Source of the DNA: Eretmocerus hayati
Lineage: Eukaryota > Arthropoda > Insecta > Hymenoptera > Aphelinidae
DNA length: 64,000 nucleotides
Assembly (NCBI GenBank): GCA_029851415.1
Contig: CM056742.1
Span: 115,508,246 to 115,572,245 of the forward strand
Direction: 5' to 3'
Below are positions 1 to 11,826 of this stretch, one piece after another (positions within the stretch are counted from its first letter, which is position 1; each line of letters begins with the position of its first letter). The notes beneath the pieces were generated by a model that saw only the letters and a list, made by a program, of their open reading frames with translations, was not told where the DNA came from and did no database searches. A program made the translations under genes and the position numbers.

Positions 1-386
1 AAGTTGCCCCTGAGGATTTACTTTAAGAATGAATTGGTGCGGAAAAGCCTGGAACGAGACAAATTCACTTTTATCGAGGAAAACTGAGGGAGTAAAATTT
101 TAAGTAAAATTGCGCTACAAAATGTATGTGCTCAGCGCACACACAAAAAGTGGCCTTTGGCCCTCATAGCAATGGGATTTGGTGCCTTATACCACGATAT
201 TTGATGTATTATCTCGCCCGAATCCCGAACGGATTTTACTGCGGCGCCTCACGGTCACAAAAGTCGAAATAATGGAAAACCACCCGGCACGGACCTGACA
301 TTTTGACCCCTTTTTCGATGATAATTTTTTTGGACAGTCCTGGATCAGAGAACTAATGATAGCAACAAAAAGAGCACGAAATAGTA

Positions 387-542
387 TTTATACGTCCATA
401 CGTAGAAACAGCGTGTTTCTGCGTACAGACGTATAAAACTGCATACGCGTCTCGTGCGGAAACATTTTTCCTTCGGGAAAACCAAGCTGGACGGTGCCAT
501 CGCCCACGTCCAGCTTGGTTTCCCGAAGAAAAAAGTGTTTCC
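387..542. repeat. Two adjacent imperfect hairpins
   Basis: Positions 387-437 form an inverted repeat with arms of about 24 bp and a few mismatches. Positions 458-492 pair with 508-542 around a 15-base loop containing CATCGCC. The second hairpin carries AAGCTGGAC in one arm and GTCCAGCTT in the other. An open frame crosses the region on the minus strand, but it follows the palindromes and I do not regard it as a gene. This is probably the core of a small foldback element; no target duplication was identified. Confidence 0.6.
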
Positions 543-1080
543 AGCACTCGACGCGTAATGTACTATTTTCGATTCGAGGGAGGGAAGTTTCACGCCCGAG
601 TATTGAAATACGTTTTTCGATCGACTGGGCGTAAAGTAAACGAAAACTACCGTTAGGGGGCGCTCGCGGGAACCTAGCCGTTCCGTCCGTCGGAACGTGG
701 AGCAGACAGGCAGCAGACTGCAGTCGAAATTGAAATGATGAAATTGCATTGCGAAAAAGCCAATCTTGCAGTTTTTCAGTGCGCTTGATTTTTCTGATGT
801 TTCATGTGTTTCAGTTTTTAGAATAAGGCCGATCTCGTCTTCATCGTTGCGCGACTCTGAATTCTCATCATTTCTCACAATTGCACTTTTGATTCTGCAC
901 CTGCCGACATAATCGAAGTTTTCTATAATCCGTAGTTTTAAGGAATTTCTTCAAATAATTTGACCAATTCATCGAATTTGATCAAATGTTTGATTTGATG
1001 AACCTGTTATCATCTGTCACAGTTCTCAGATTTATAAACTCACATAACTTCATGAAATTATTGGAATATGGGATCAAGAT

Positions 1081-1905
1081 TGCTGCTTTGCTCAGGTGAA
1101 AGAGGATGAGGAAGCATGCATGGCACAGGTATAAAATAAAGCAGAAACTTGGAACTACAAATTCACCAAGCGAAGGGGAATTAGTTGATCAGAAATTGGA
1201 AATTCAAATCTAGATTCTATATTGAACAAGTGATATTTATCTGAAGTGCCTCTGACTGTACTAGAATATGATCCGCAAGCCATAAAGTTCTGAAAGTTGT
1301 CAGAGCACGGCATTAGTTTGTTGTGACAAGTAAGCAGTGATTTGTATATCCATAGCGGTGGCAAAGGTAGTGCTGATGATGTAATTGGTGAATGCTTGAG
1401 TAATGATGGTAATGCCAATATGACTTTGGTGATGAAGATTAGAATGTGGTACTTATAGGGAATTGTTGGAAGATCAGCTATCTTGGAGAGATTTACAATT
1501 TTTAGGTTCACATCCTGATCTTCATCACAAAACTTATAGCGGCATTACCATCATCACCCAAGCACCACCAATTGAGGGATCTGAATCATTCATCACCATC
1601 ATCATCACCACCTTTGCCACCGCTTATATGGATATACAAAAAACAGTTTACATTGTCACATCAAAGTGATGCCTCGCTTTGACAATTTTCTAACATTTGG
1701 CTTGTGGATCACATTCTGGTGGAGTAAGAGGTACTTCAGACAAGTATCACCTGGTCAATAAAGCATCTGAATTTTAATCTTGAGTTCCTGAACGGCTGAT
1801 TTCGCATCATTTAGAGAATTTGCAGTTCCAAGCTATTGCCTATTATTCTGATGTGTCTGTGCCATGTATGCTCCCTCATTCTCTTTCGCTTCAGCGAAGC
1901 AGAAA
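1081..1905. repeat. Diverged foldback element with ~400-bp arms
   Basis: Sequence from about 1,081 to 1,480 reappears, inverted and diverged, from about 1,500 to 1,905. Matching landmarks include the outer GCATGCATGGCACAG against GTGCCATGTATGC, CTTGGAACT against AGTTCCAAG, and an inner CATCA-rich section against TGATG-rich sequence. By eye the arms are roughly three-quarters identical. Open frames across it are by-products of the repeat. No transposase is visible. Confidence 0.6.
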
Positions 1906-1955
1906 TCTTGGTCCCATCAAATCGAATACTTCCATCTAATTATTGGATATTCGAC

Positions 1956-2637
1956 CCACAAATAATCGTATGCTCGTACTAAAAATCCTATCGGGGGTGA
2001 AATCAACCCCAAATCCTAGGCAAGCAGATTAACCCGCGAATGCCCGGATGCTTGGTCCAAAAATTCTGTCGGGGGAGAAAACAACCCCAAAACCTAGGAA
2101 GGTAAATTAAACCGCAAATGCCCGGATACTCGGACCGAAAATTCTGTCGGGGAGAAAATCAAACCCAAATCCTAGGAAGGCAAATTAACCCGCAAATGCC
2201 CGGATACTCGGACCGAAAATTCTGTCGGGGAGAAAATCAAACCCAAATCCTAGGAAGGCAAATTAACCCGCAAATGCCCGGATACTCGAACCAAGAATTC
2301 CGTCGGGGGAGAAAAAAACCTCGAAACCTAGGAAGGCAGATTAACCCGCGAATGCCCGGATGCTCGGTCCAAAAATTCTGTCGGGGGAGAAAACAACCCC
2401 AAAACCTAGGAAGGTAAATTAAACCGCAAATGCCCGGATACTCGTACCAAGAATTCTGTCGGGGGGAAAATCACACCAAAACCTAGGAAGGCAGATTAAC
2501 CCGCGAATGCCCGGATGCTCGGACCAAAAATTCCGTCGGGGGAGAAAAAAACCTCGAAACCTAGGAAGGCAAATTAACCCGCAAATGCCCGGATACTCGT
2601 ACCAAATATTCTGTCGGGGGAAAAAGAACCCCAAACC
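1956..2637 (+). repeat. 78-bp minisatellite array, forward orientation
   Basis: About eight full units and a diverged partial first unit repeat head to tail with a 77-78 bp period. Each unit contains AATGCCCGGATACTCGG, TTCTGTCGGGG and CCTAGGAAGG. Because 78 is a multiple of three, the array makes an open frame with a 26-residue periodicity, which is an artefact rather than a gene. The same unit occurs inverted at 4,376-4,800. Confidence 0.9.
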
Positions 2638-4190
2638 TGTTTTTATGGAGTTTAACGCCGTTTGAGAATTGGATGATATCGTAGGCACAAGTTGGCCCCA
2701 GAATCGTCTTCAGATGGTCATTTTTAGTCGAAAAAACATGTTTGTATTTTTATCCTAGCCACTCGTCTCGTTTGTGGGCAAGAACCCGGGAAATCGCGTC
2801 TGGCTTGAGGCTCCTGTCTGGGAGTTTTTCTACATATTTGGGGGTACTTTGTGGAGTAATTTCCCACAGGTTCGCGCACACTAGTTCAGATGGGAGCCTA
2901 TTTGAGCCATCCCTATGGGATCATTTTCAGCAAAAGGTCACCAAAGGGTACCGTCAAATCGGGTAACTTTTGTACAGTGGGTGCAACTTCGGTCCCCCCT
3001 GAAAAATGACTTTCAAGCTGCATTTGGCAAGGTGAATGATTCTATCGCTCTCAAATCTACGCTCTCTTCTAGGCACACACATAAACAATGTGTTAATCCA
3101 CCGTAGATCCCGTGTGGATGATTGTAATCGTTTATCGACGTTTTTTCCAAAAAGGTTGATTTAGCACCGATATGCGCGAGTGATCCAGTCAGGATACCTG
3201 GCAAGAAGTGTTCCCGAAAGAACTACCGGTGTATGTTGCTACATTTCCATCACATATATCACCATATTGAACAAATCATCGTTACATTAGAGTATTTACA
3301 CCATTAGGAATTTTAATGAATGAAAAACAGGGGGGAAAAACATGAAAAAACGTACCAAAGTTACCCTACTCAAGGTAAGAAGCATGAGGATACGGTAACT
3401 TCGGAACACCCCCATATGACAGCTTCTTTTCGACTTATCTTGAGTCGAGTGATGGTCTGTGAGGTTTTAAAATGTTTCAAACAGCTTAAGATGAAGCTTT
3501 TGAACGATTAAAATCAATTCACTCGCATGATGGTGGGTAGAATTGAGATATTCTGTAAGTGCACCAAAGTTGCTCCATCGGGGTCTAACTTTAGTTCACT
3601 TCTTCAACTGCTAATAGCTCTGGCATAGACACATCAGATTGAACTTTGTAGCCCGTCAATCGAAAGCTGAGACTGTAAGCTTTAGATAGATTACTAATAG
3701 GAGTGGGTTTTGTGAATGTATGTTGGAATGCCGAGCCAAAAAGATGAAAAGCACCGAAAACGTACCAAAATTACCCAATTTGACGGTACTCTAAACAGTC
3801 TACCGAAAATCAGGAACCAAAAAAGCCACCCAGATTATTGTTCTAATTGATAGTATTTGGATCGGACAACATTCGCACAGGTTTGGGGTCGAAAGAAGAA
3901 AACGATTTTTTTAAATTGAGCTCAAAGTTTGGCATTTTCACGAAACTGCTCACCTTGTGACGACTGTAACTTCTATAAAAAATACGATAATCGACTTCTA
4001 CCGGTGGTCTAACTGTAGGTTTTTTCAAGACCTTTGAAATGACTACTGGTAAAATCGATTATCACATGTCTAGTAGGAGCTAGATCACTTGGAAAAAGAC
4101 CCATAAATTGCTGAAATCTGCTACTAGCGAATTCAGAGACGAATTCAATATAAGATATTATATTGGTTTGGCACAAGCGGTGTGCATTAT
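2638..4190 (+). repeat. Diverged copy of the large-palindrome arm, interrupted by a TIR element
   Basis: From 2,638 to about 2,940 the sequence follows the loop and right arm of the palindrome at 9,731-11,826. It shares GGAGTTTAACGCCGTTTGAG, the TTTGGGGGTACTTTG section and others. The similarity resumes at about 3,795-4,190 with the TTTAAATTGAGCT section and ACATGTCTAGTAGGAGCTAG. The gap is filled by a separate element at 2,945-3,791. The copy lies between two inverted minisatellite arrays. Confidence 0.7.
2945..3791. mobile_element. Non-autonomous TIR element nested in the palindrome-arm copy
   Basis: The ends are inverted repeats of about 29 bp: AGGGTACCGTCAAATCGGG at the left and the complement of AGAGTACCGTCAAATTGGG at the right. 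It interrupts a repeat that is continuous in the 9.7-11.8 kb palindrome, which supports insertion. No transposase ORF is present. The target duplication is not clear, so the superfamily is unassigned. Confidence 0.6.
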
Positions 4191-4375
4191 ATACACTGAA
4201 ATCGGAATTATTTCGGTGGAGTGGTAGTGAGAATGTTCAAGATGCAATCGTTCATGAAAATTTCCATGATTCGAATGCGATTTCCCACACATTTCCCTGA
4301 TTTCCATAGCCAAAGTCGATTCCCGAAGAATTCCCTGATTTCCAGATCGCTAGACACCATAGAAATTAATCCGCT

Positions 4376-4800
4376 TTGCCCGGATGCTCGGACCGGAAAT
4401 TTTGTCGGGGAAAAAATCAACCGCAAGACCTTAAATCGTCACCCTTAAGGGGCATCGGGCATTTGCGGGTTAATTTACCTTCCTAGATTTCGGGGTTGTT
4501 TTTCCCCGACAGAATTTTGGTCCGAGCATCCGGGCATTCGCGGGTTAATTTGCCTTCCTAGGTTTTTGGGTCATTTTCTCTCCAGACAGAATTTTTGATC
4601 CGAGCATCCGGGCATTCGCGGGTTAATCTGCCTTCCTAGGTTTCGAGGTTTTTTTCTCCCCCGACGGAATTTTTGGTCCGAGCATCAGGGCATTCGCGGG
4701 TTAATCTGCCTTCCTAGGATTTGGGTTTGATTTTCTCCCCGACAGAATTTTCGGTCCGAGTATCCGGGCATTTGCGGTTTAATTTACCTTCCTAGGTTTT
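4376..4800 (-). repeat. 78-bp minisatellite array, inverted orientation
   Basis: About five units of the unit seen at 1,956-2,637, here on the opposite strand, with TCCGAGCATCCGGGCATTCG and CCTTCCTAGG in each. The two arrays bracket 2,638-4,375 as inverted termini, so the 1,956-4,800 interval may be a single foldback-type element with minisatellite arms. Confidence 0.85.
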
Positions 4801-5154
4801 GGCAACGAATATAAACCTGTATAGAAGAACAGGTCCCGTAAAGCTCTGTGTCGCCAGAGCTTGGGTCACCCGCTCGTTAGTTGGGTGACCCAAACACTAG
4901 GTGGCGACCCGTTCGGGTTACTCTCGCGTGTCCGTGTGGACTAACACAATCATAGAGCAATGTTTTGAGTGACCCAAAGTGTTACCCGACTCTAAACAAC
5001 GTTGTTGCCGCTATGTTTGACTCACAATGATAATGGCAGCAATCCTTCATCTTATTAACCCCCAGGAGTGCGAAATTTGTCCTCAAAATCTTATTTGAAT
5101 GACGAACTCCCTATGTGGGTAAGCACCTTATATATGAGTTTTTGTTCATTCAGG

Positions 5155-5242
5155 GTGTCACGCGCTAATGGTGCAGTCAGCAGCATCTCCGGCTTTCGAT
5201 TTGCTAATCCGAGTTCAAATCCCGGAAGACGAATTTTTTTTT
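5155..5242 (+). repeat. tRNA-like Pol III sequence (SINE head or tRNA pseudogene)
   Basis: An internal B-box-like GAGTTCAAATCCCGG lies about 45 bases after an A-box-like TGGTGCAGTC. A T-run of about ten bases, a typical Pol III terminator, follows. The acceptor and anticodon stems do not fold into a convincing tRNA, so this is scored as a degenerate tRNA-derived sequence rather than a functional gene. Confidence 0.35.
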
Positions 5243-5788
5243 TTCAACTCTTCACCATACCGCTCCTTATTGCTACGAGAAATGGCTAGATTTTAATAGA
5301 ATCACGTTTTTTTAGCTTTCTGTGGCAAATCGAATATGATGCAGTTAATCCGTTTTGTAAAGGGATATTAGAATTTTTTCGACTGAGTTTCTAAAAGATA
5401 TGGGCTTTCAGACTAAACTCAGCGTCTCTCTTAATAATACGAATCAGAAAGGGTAGAAAGTTGAGAAAAATTCACATCCGTCATGATCTGCATTCGGATC
5501 AGCAAAACAGTATAGGCGGAGATGCTACTCATTGACAGAGTTTTTGCAGCTGTTACAAATGAAACCAGAAACTCATTTGGGCAATAAGTTTCCACTTACA
5601 TATTTTGTGCCTAAATACAGAATTGACTCTACAGAATTGAGTCTCCAGATGTAATATGCCGAATTTTGTCATTCGTTTTTGTACGTAATAGAATGATAAA
5701 AATTTCATAAAAAGTATGAAGGCCATGTATAGTTTCATTTATTACGTGTTTTGTCCTTAATTCGATGGCCCAGAGGATAAAGGAACTA

Positions 5789-6395
5789 AACTGAAAAAAA
5801 ATTTAGCAATACCGAAAAAACTTACTTGACTTTAATAAATATTCAACACGATACAGCTATCCTAACTTTTATTCAAATTTCACCATGAACGAATAGCTGT
5901 GATAAGCCATATAACACGACTACACATTAAATTCTGAAGAATCTATTTAATCAATATGGAAATTCAATTTTTGAGATTTGATAGACCAATAATGGTATTG
6001 AATAAATAAATTCATTCTAATCTAGGATAATAAACTTGACCTGTAATATACTCTCTGGTTCAATACGCATTGATTGAATTTTATGACATAAATTATCAAA
6101 TTGATATTTATTCAACTTGATTCATTCGATTTGATAAAACTTGAATATAAAAGTTGATTATTCATTATGGAGAAGTATTCTCCATTTGAATAAATGTTTT
6201 CCAGTTTTCCTGAATAAAATGAAATTTTTCTGATCTTGTCAAATTGGGAATTTCGTCAATTTCCATTGATGATTCAGATAAATATTTATTAAAAAATTTG
6301 AAACTTTATTCATTTTACAGGAATGAGTTTTCGAGCCAATGTAATCTCCGATCGATAAATATATTATTAGATCTTAGAAAATTATTTTTTCAGTG
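5789..6395. mobile_element. AT-rich MITE-like element, ACTGAAAAAA ends
   Basis: The left end AACTGAAAAAAAATT matches, inverted, the right end ATTATTTTTTCAGTGT. The interior is very AT-rich and repeatedly carries the palindromic motif AATAAATATTTATT. No coding sequence or clear target duplication was seen. Similar ends occur at about 25,778 and 27,319. Confidence 0.45.
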
Positions 6396-6474
6396 TATCA
6401 TCTGAAAACGAAAGACTTGAAAGAAACTATTCAAAAATGTTTGTAACAGGAACTATCTATAAATGTTTACTTAA

Positions 6475-6854
6475 GGCAATGCGGTCACCGTGCAACCCGG
6501 AAATTATATCTTATTTAGATATAAATCAAAAAATGTTCACGAAACGAAGTTTGAGACGAGTTGTTTACTACTTGTTATCATCTGAATTGTGGTGGACAAC
6601 TGATATTTGTCACCAATCACAAGACTATCACTAATAAACGAGAATAACTTGCCCGCGGGTACTTTCTAACCTACAAATTGGCACATTTTCGTTCACAAAA
6701 CTCTCAAAATCTAGTCCGATTTGGGCCAAACGAAGAGTTATCCAGGCCAAGTTAGATGATAATAAAGCCTGGATAACTCGTCGTTTAGCCCATAATGGAA
6801 AAGATTTTGAGAGTTCTGTGAACAAAGTTCAGCGTGCACGGTGACCGCATCGCC
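6475..6854. mobile_element. piggyBac-type MITE with TTAA target duplication
   Basis: The 380-bp element is flanked on both sides by TTAA (6,471-6,474 and 6,855-6,858). Its inverted ends start GGCAATGCGGTCACCGTGC and are nearly perfect. A second internal inverted repeat pairs GTTCACAAAACTCTCAAAAT with its complement about 100 bp away. TTAA duplication is characteristic of piggyBac-family transposition. There is no transposase ORF, so it is non-autonomous. Confidence 0.85.
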
Positions 6855-6896
6855 TTAAAAGGAACTATCTGGATTCGTCTGATTTAAAAGGAACTA

Positions 6897-7855
6897 GGGT
6901 AAGTGTACCCAACTTGCCTCTGTACCCAACTTTCCCCCATATGCCGATCTCGGGAATGGGCACTCCTTGGCCCTCGGCAATTTTTTTAACGTTTGCTACG
7001 TTAAAATATGAGGAAGTAAGTAGTTTTCATCGACCCCGGATCATTTCTGCGTTTTCCAGAAAATATAAAGTAAGTTTTCTATTTTTCGTGATTGCTTAGC
7101 TAAGAAAGCACCGAGAGAATTGTGTTCAGTAAAACTAGTGCCAAATTTTTTGAGTTCAACCAATCTTAACGTACCTTAGCGCATTCGATTCCTTGTTTCC
7201 ATGCCTTCAAAAGTTGTCCTTCAAAATTGCAAAATTCGGATCTGGAGCTAATTTATGTGCAAAACACGGAGACGATTTGTAAACAAGGATGCCAACATCG
7301 GAGGGTACCTAACATGCCCCCCACAGATTTATCTCAAAAGGGCGCGCAGTACGACTTTTTCTACCACTCAGAACGTGTTTATCACGTCTAAATAAGTCTG
7401 AAAGAGTGTTGTAAACCGGCGAAATGCTCCAAATGTGCGTGCACGGCGATAAAACACTCTATCGCCAATTTCCATCATTTATTTTGGAAGAATCGAGACA
7501 GTTCGGCTCCAACTCATCAATTTTAGACGTATCTTAGTGTATTTTGAAGGTCCTAGAACAAGCTTCAAAATGAATTTAGATACGTTTGAAAATATTGAGG
7601 TAGGCCAGAGTTGTTGGGGAAATGGCTCAATGGGGCAAGTCGGGTACACCATTCTGTAAACTCTATAAAATAACTTTTTGGAAAAATTAAGACAGCTCGG
7701 CTCTAGTTGATTGAATTTGAACGTATGCTTATTCAATTCATTTTAAAGGTCTTAGAACAAGCTTTAAAATAAGCTAAAGCACGTTGAAAATTGTTGAGGT
7801 AGATCAAAGTTATTAAGAAAATGGCTTAATGGGGGCAAGTTGGGTACACTTACCT
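6897..7855. mobile_element. TA-flanked MITE, family GGTAAGTGTACCC, copy 1
   Basis: The termini GGGTAAGTGTACCCAACTTG and its complement CAAGTTGGGTACACTTACC are flanked by TA on each side (6,895-6,896 and 7,856-7,857). Related copies occur at 43,182-44,016 and 54,807-55,921. The interior has no transposase frame. TA duplication suggests mobilisation by a Tc1/mariner-type transposase (inference). Confidence 0.8.
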
Positions 7856-8285
7856 TATCTGGAAATTTCTGTTTTAGAATGGAACTATCTATACATTTTT
7901 GGCTAAAAGAAAATATTGAGAATCGTAAGGGAACTATCTGAATTCGTCTAATTTAAAGGGAACTATATGAAAATTTTGGTTTTAGAAAAGAACCATCTGT
8001 GAATTTCTGGTTCAAAAGGAAATACCTGTCAATTTCTAGTTGAAGGGAACTATAATTTACACATAGCTCCTTTCAAACCAGAAGTTCACAGATAGTTCCT
8101 TTCTAAAACAAACATTTTCAGACAGTTCCTTTGTAAAACAAACATTTTCAGATAGTTCCTTTGAATCAAACAAATTCAGATATTTTTGTCAACCGAAAAT
8201 TTATAGATATAGTACTTTTTTTGCCCAGATATACACAGATAGTTCCTTCCAAGGTCTTACGGTTTCAGATAGTTCCTCTTTACTC

Positions 8286-9000
8286 TGAGCCATCGAATTG
8301 AGTCTCCCTAAAAAAGATAAAAAACTCGTTGCTTAGCCTCTTCCCTATCTTTTTCTCCGATAACTCAATGATGAGTGAACGACATAGTTTGGTGTTTTTA
8401 TCGAAGTTACAAGGTTTACAATCCTCGAAACCCCCAATATCGTGTCCCATCACTAAAAAGAACATTTGCAAATCTGCAAATAAATGTCGCTTTTTTTTAA
8501 ACTGTGGTAAAAGATTTTACACTGTTTTCGACAAAATTATCTCGTTCGGGCTCACATTTCCAATGAAAAGATTATTATTGAACGAATATTGGACGAGGGC
8601 ATTTTGCATTTTAAAGAATTGAGTACACTTCTTTAGTGCAGATTCATGATCTACTAAAGTTGTCTTTGGGCATCATGTTCAAATCAGTTTTTTTGAGTTA
8701 TCAGGGTGAAATAAAAAAAATATAATAAAAAAAATCAGAGGAAAAAAATTTAAAACAGGGTAGAACACGTTTCTTGAAATTCCTACAATTAGTTATTTGC
8801 TGCTGATTTTAAATCCAACGAGGAAACAAGTCGAAAACACTCCAAAATATATTTCAAGAGAAAGGTGTGCTCATCACCCATTGTTGTGCCGCGATACTGA
8901 TAGTTGATAAAAAACAGGCTCTTGTTCATAAATCTAAGAAAAGACAGAAATTGTGAAAGAAAAACAATTGACTGTTCTGTAGCGAATGACGAAAAAAAAA
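8286..9000. other. No gene seen
   Basis: AT-rich sequence with A-runs near 8,705-8,750. The small open frames have no recognisable similarity or coding features, and I see no repeat structure of note. Confidence 0.5.
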
Positions 9001-9002
9001 AA

Positions 9003-9082
9003 TGCGGACAGTCGGGATCGAACCCGCGCCCCTTGACTTGTTACCCTAGCACACTACCAACCGAGCTATACTCTCTGACTAT
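9003..9082 (-). repeat. tRNA-like sequence (pseudogene or SINE head)
   Basis: The minus strand carries TATAGCTCGGTTGGTAG, a good A box, and GGGTTCGATCC, a good B box, at normal tRNA spacing. The acceptor strands do not pair, the T stem has mismatches and no clean anticodon stem forms, so a functional tRNA is unlikely. Confidence 0.5.
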
Positions 9083-9730
9083 AATGAGAGTCAAATGTTT
9101 TTTATATGTTCTGTAGTTGTTCTGTGATTAGCACTAGCAGTCTAATGACTGTTTCAGACATCAATTTAGAGTAGCCATTTGAGAAAAATTCCCTGAGCTC
9201 TTGTCCGTATTTTCAATGATGTTGGTTACCAATTCCATGTCTTTTCGAAGTTTTAAAAACATTCGACGATTTATGTCAAATCCAATATTTATGTACTTTC
9301 TTGGTAGCATTATAGACGACCAGTAAATTGAATCTTGTATCTCGTTGCTACTCGAGACTTTTATAGCTTTGATATTGGTTTTCCATGCTATATCACTTCG
9401 AAAACGTTGACGAGAAGTCCCTTGAAATAATGATGGTACAATATCGATCGCAAATGATAGATTTCTATTTATTTCATTAAAAAAATTTATTAACGTTGGG
9501 TAGAGATTTTTAAGTTATGAAACACACCTCTCAATCACTTTTGACTGAAGTCGATGCTAATTATCTAGGGCAACCACCCAGGATACAACATTTAAAATCT
9601 CACATCTCTCGCATTTCTCATTTTTAAAATTATATTCGTTGAATATTGATACAAATTTTTCATCTGCTGTTCCAAAATCACGATTCAATATTAATGTTTC
9701 TTAATGCCTAGAGAAAGCCAAGTATGTACA
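9083..9730. other. No gene seen
   Basis: AT-rich intergenic sequence to the left of the large palindrome. No open frame with recognisable features and no terminal repeats were found. Confidence 0.5.
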
Positions 9731-11826
9731 TGGGCCATTTCGGAGCATTTCGACGAATGCCTGCACCAGGGGGGTCTGGAAAAAATCCGCAAAAATTTTT
9801 TTCTGTTAGTACTATGTTAATATAGTACAAAAAAATTTTTTTTGAATTTTTTCGAAGGCCCCCGTGGGCCCTAGGGCCCATAAAAGGCCTATTTTTGGCC
9901 CCTTTTTAGCCTATCTTGGGAGAATCATAGCTCCGACCTGGTTCAATTTTTTTCAACGTACTTGGGCGCATTTTCTTCGTCAAGACTAGTACTTTCAAGA
10001 AAAAAATTGTCCGCGACCAAAAATTCAGCCTAGCAACTTCTGCAAGCTATTTACTAAAGGCAGATTTTAGCGATTTTTAGGCCTTCTTCCAAGTGATCTA
10101 GCTCCTACTAGACATGTGATAATCGACTTTTGCAGGTAGTCATTTTGAAGGTCTTGAAAAAACCTACAATTTGACTACCTGCAAAAGTCGATTATCGTAC
10201 TTTTTATAGGAGCTATAGCCGATACAAGTTGAGCAGTTTTGTAAAAACACCAAACTTTAAGCTCAATTTAAAAAAATCACTTTTTTTTTTTCGAGGTCTA
10301 ACCTATGAGAAAATGTTCCTAAAAGCCCCAACTACCAACCCCAAAAATAATCTGAGTGGGATATTCAATTCTCGATTTTATTCAGCCAATTTAAAACACC
10401 TTTTTTTGACTTTTTGCTTAAAATGCCAACACAGGCATGGCTCGCATATGCTTCCATCTGAGTTTTTGTGCACCAATCTGGGTGGAATTACTCCCCAAAG
10501 TACCCCCAAATATGTGTGAGAACTTCCGAAGGCGAGCCTCAAGCCAGAAGCGAGCTGGAGGTTCAATCCATCAGGTCCAAAATGGGCATTATTTCGTCTA
10601 ATTTCGGGCAGGCGAGCGAGGGCTCGATTCCTCGTGTTTCTGCTCACAAACGAGACAAGTGGCTAAAATGGGGATTCAAACATGTTATTCCGACTCAAAA
10701 TGACCATCTAAACACGATGCCGGGGTCGATTTAGCCCTAAATCATCGTCATTTTGCAGTAGAGGCGCAAAACCTGTGATTACGGAGTTTAACGCCGTTTG
10801 AGGATTGGATGATATCCTAGGCACGAATTGACCCCGGCATCGTGTTCAGATGGTCATTTTGAGTCGGAATAACATGTTTGAATCCCCATTTTAGCCACTT
10901 GTCTCGTTTGTGAGCAGAAACACGGGGAATCGAGCCCTCGCTCGCCTGCCCGAAATTAGACGAAATAATGCCCATTTTGGACCTGATGGATTGAACCTCC
11001 AGCTCGCTTCTGGCTTGAGGCTCGCCTTCGGAAGTTCTCACACATATTTGGGGGTACTTTGGGGAGTAATTCCACCCAGATTGGTGCACAAAAACTCAGA
11101 TGGAAGCATATGCGAGCCATGCCTGTGTTGGCATTTTAAGCAAAAAGTCAAAAAAAGGTGTTTTAAATTGGCTGAATAAAATCGAGAATTGAATATCCCA
11201 CTCAGATTATTTTTGGGGTTGGTAGTTGGGGCTTTTAGGAACATTTTCTCATAGGTTAGACCTCGAAAAAAAAAAAGTGATTTTTTTAAATTGAGCTTAA
11301 AGTTTGGTGTTTTTACAAAACTGCTCAACTTGTATCGGCTATAGCTCCTATAAAAAGTACGATAATCGACTTTTGCAGGTAGTCAAATTGTAGGTTTTTT
11401 CAAGACCTTCAAAATGACTACCTGCAAAAGTCGATTATCACATGTCTAGTAGGAGCTAGATCACTTGGAAGAAGGCCTAAAAATCGCTAAAATCTGCCTT
11501 TAGTAAATAGCTTGCAGAAGTTGCTAGGCTGAATTTTTGGTCGCGGACAATTTTTTTCTTGAAAGTACTAGTCTTGACGAAGAAAATGCGCCCAAGTACG
11601 TTGAAAAAAATTGAACCAGGTCGGAGCTATGATTCTCCCAAGATAGGCTAAAAAGGGGCCAAAAATAGGCCTTTTATGGGCCCTAGGGCCCACGGGGGCC
11701 TTCGAAAAAATTCAAAAAAAATTTTTTTGTACTATATTAACATAGTACTAACAGAAAAAAATTTTTGCGGATTTTTTCCAGACCCCCCTGGTGCAGGCAT
11801 TTGTCGAAATGCTCCGAAATGGCCCA
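9731..11826. repeat. 2.1-kb near-perfect palindrome (foldback element)
   Basis: The left arm, 9,731 to about 10,731, is the reverse complement of about 10,826-11,826, with only scattered mismatches by eye. The loop is about 94 bp. The outer ends are TGGGCCATTTCGGAGCATTT and its complement. Open frames in the two arms are mirror images and are not genes. Diverged relatives of the arm occur at 2,638-4,190, 55,924-56,440 and 58,330-58,670, so this is a dispersed family. No clean target duplication was found. Confidence 0.9.

Larger units (their letters stand above)
6404..8280. repeat. Field of GGAACTATCTG subrepeats, inverted about position 8,055
   Basis: From about 6,445 to 8,050 the motif GGAACTATCTG recurs on the plus strand with spacers of about 20-30 bp. 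From about 8,065 to 8,280 it recurs as CAGATAGTTCC. The change of orientation makes the region foldback-like. Two MITEs, at 6,475-6,854 and 6,897-7,855, are inserted in the left part. No gene is supported. Confidence 0.7.

Noticed and set aside
1..87. Open frame of 28 codons to a TGA at the window start, possibly the end of a gene
   Set aside because: Too short, no recognisable similarity, and a frame of this length is expected by chance; the window edge prevents checking.
345..878. 177-codon minus-strand open frame
   Set aside because: It runs through two hairpins and has no recognisable domain; composition follows the repeat.
2118..2417. Repetitive protein of 26-residue units
   Set aside because: Direct consequence of a 78-bp minisatellite whose period is a multiple of three.
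1956..2637. CRISPR array
   Set aside because: Repeats are contiguous 78-bp units without unique spacers, in eukaryotic DNA.
9003..9082. Functional tRNA gene
   Set aside because: A and B boxes are good but acceptor, anticodon and T stems do not pair properly.
10378..11328. Pairs of 88-96 codon ORFs
   Set aside because: Mirror images from the two arms of the palindrome; no domain and no independent support.
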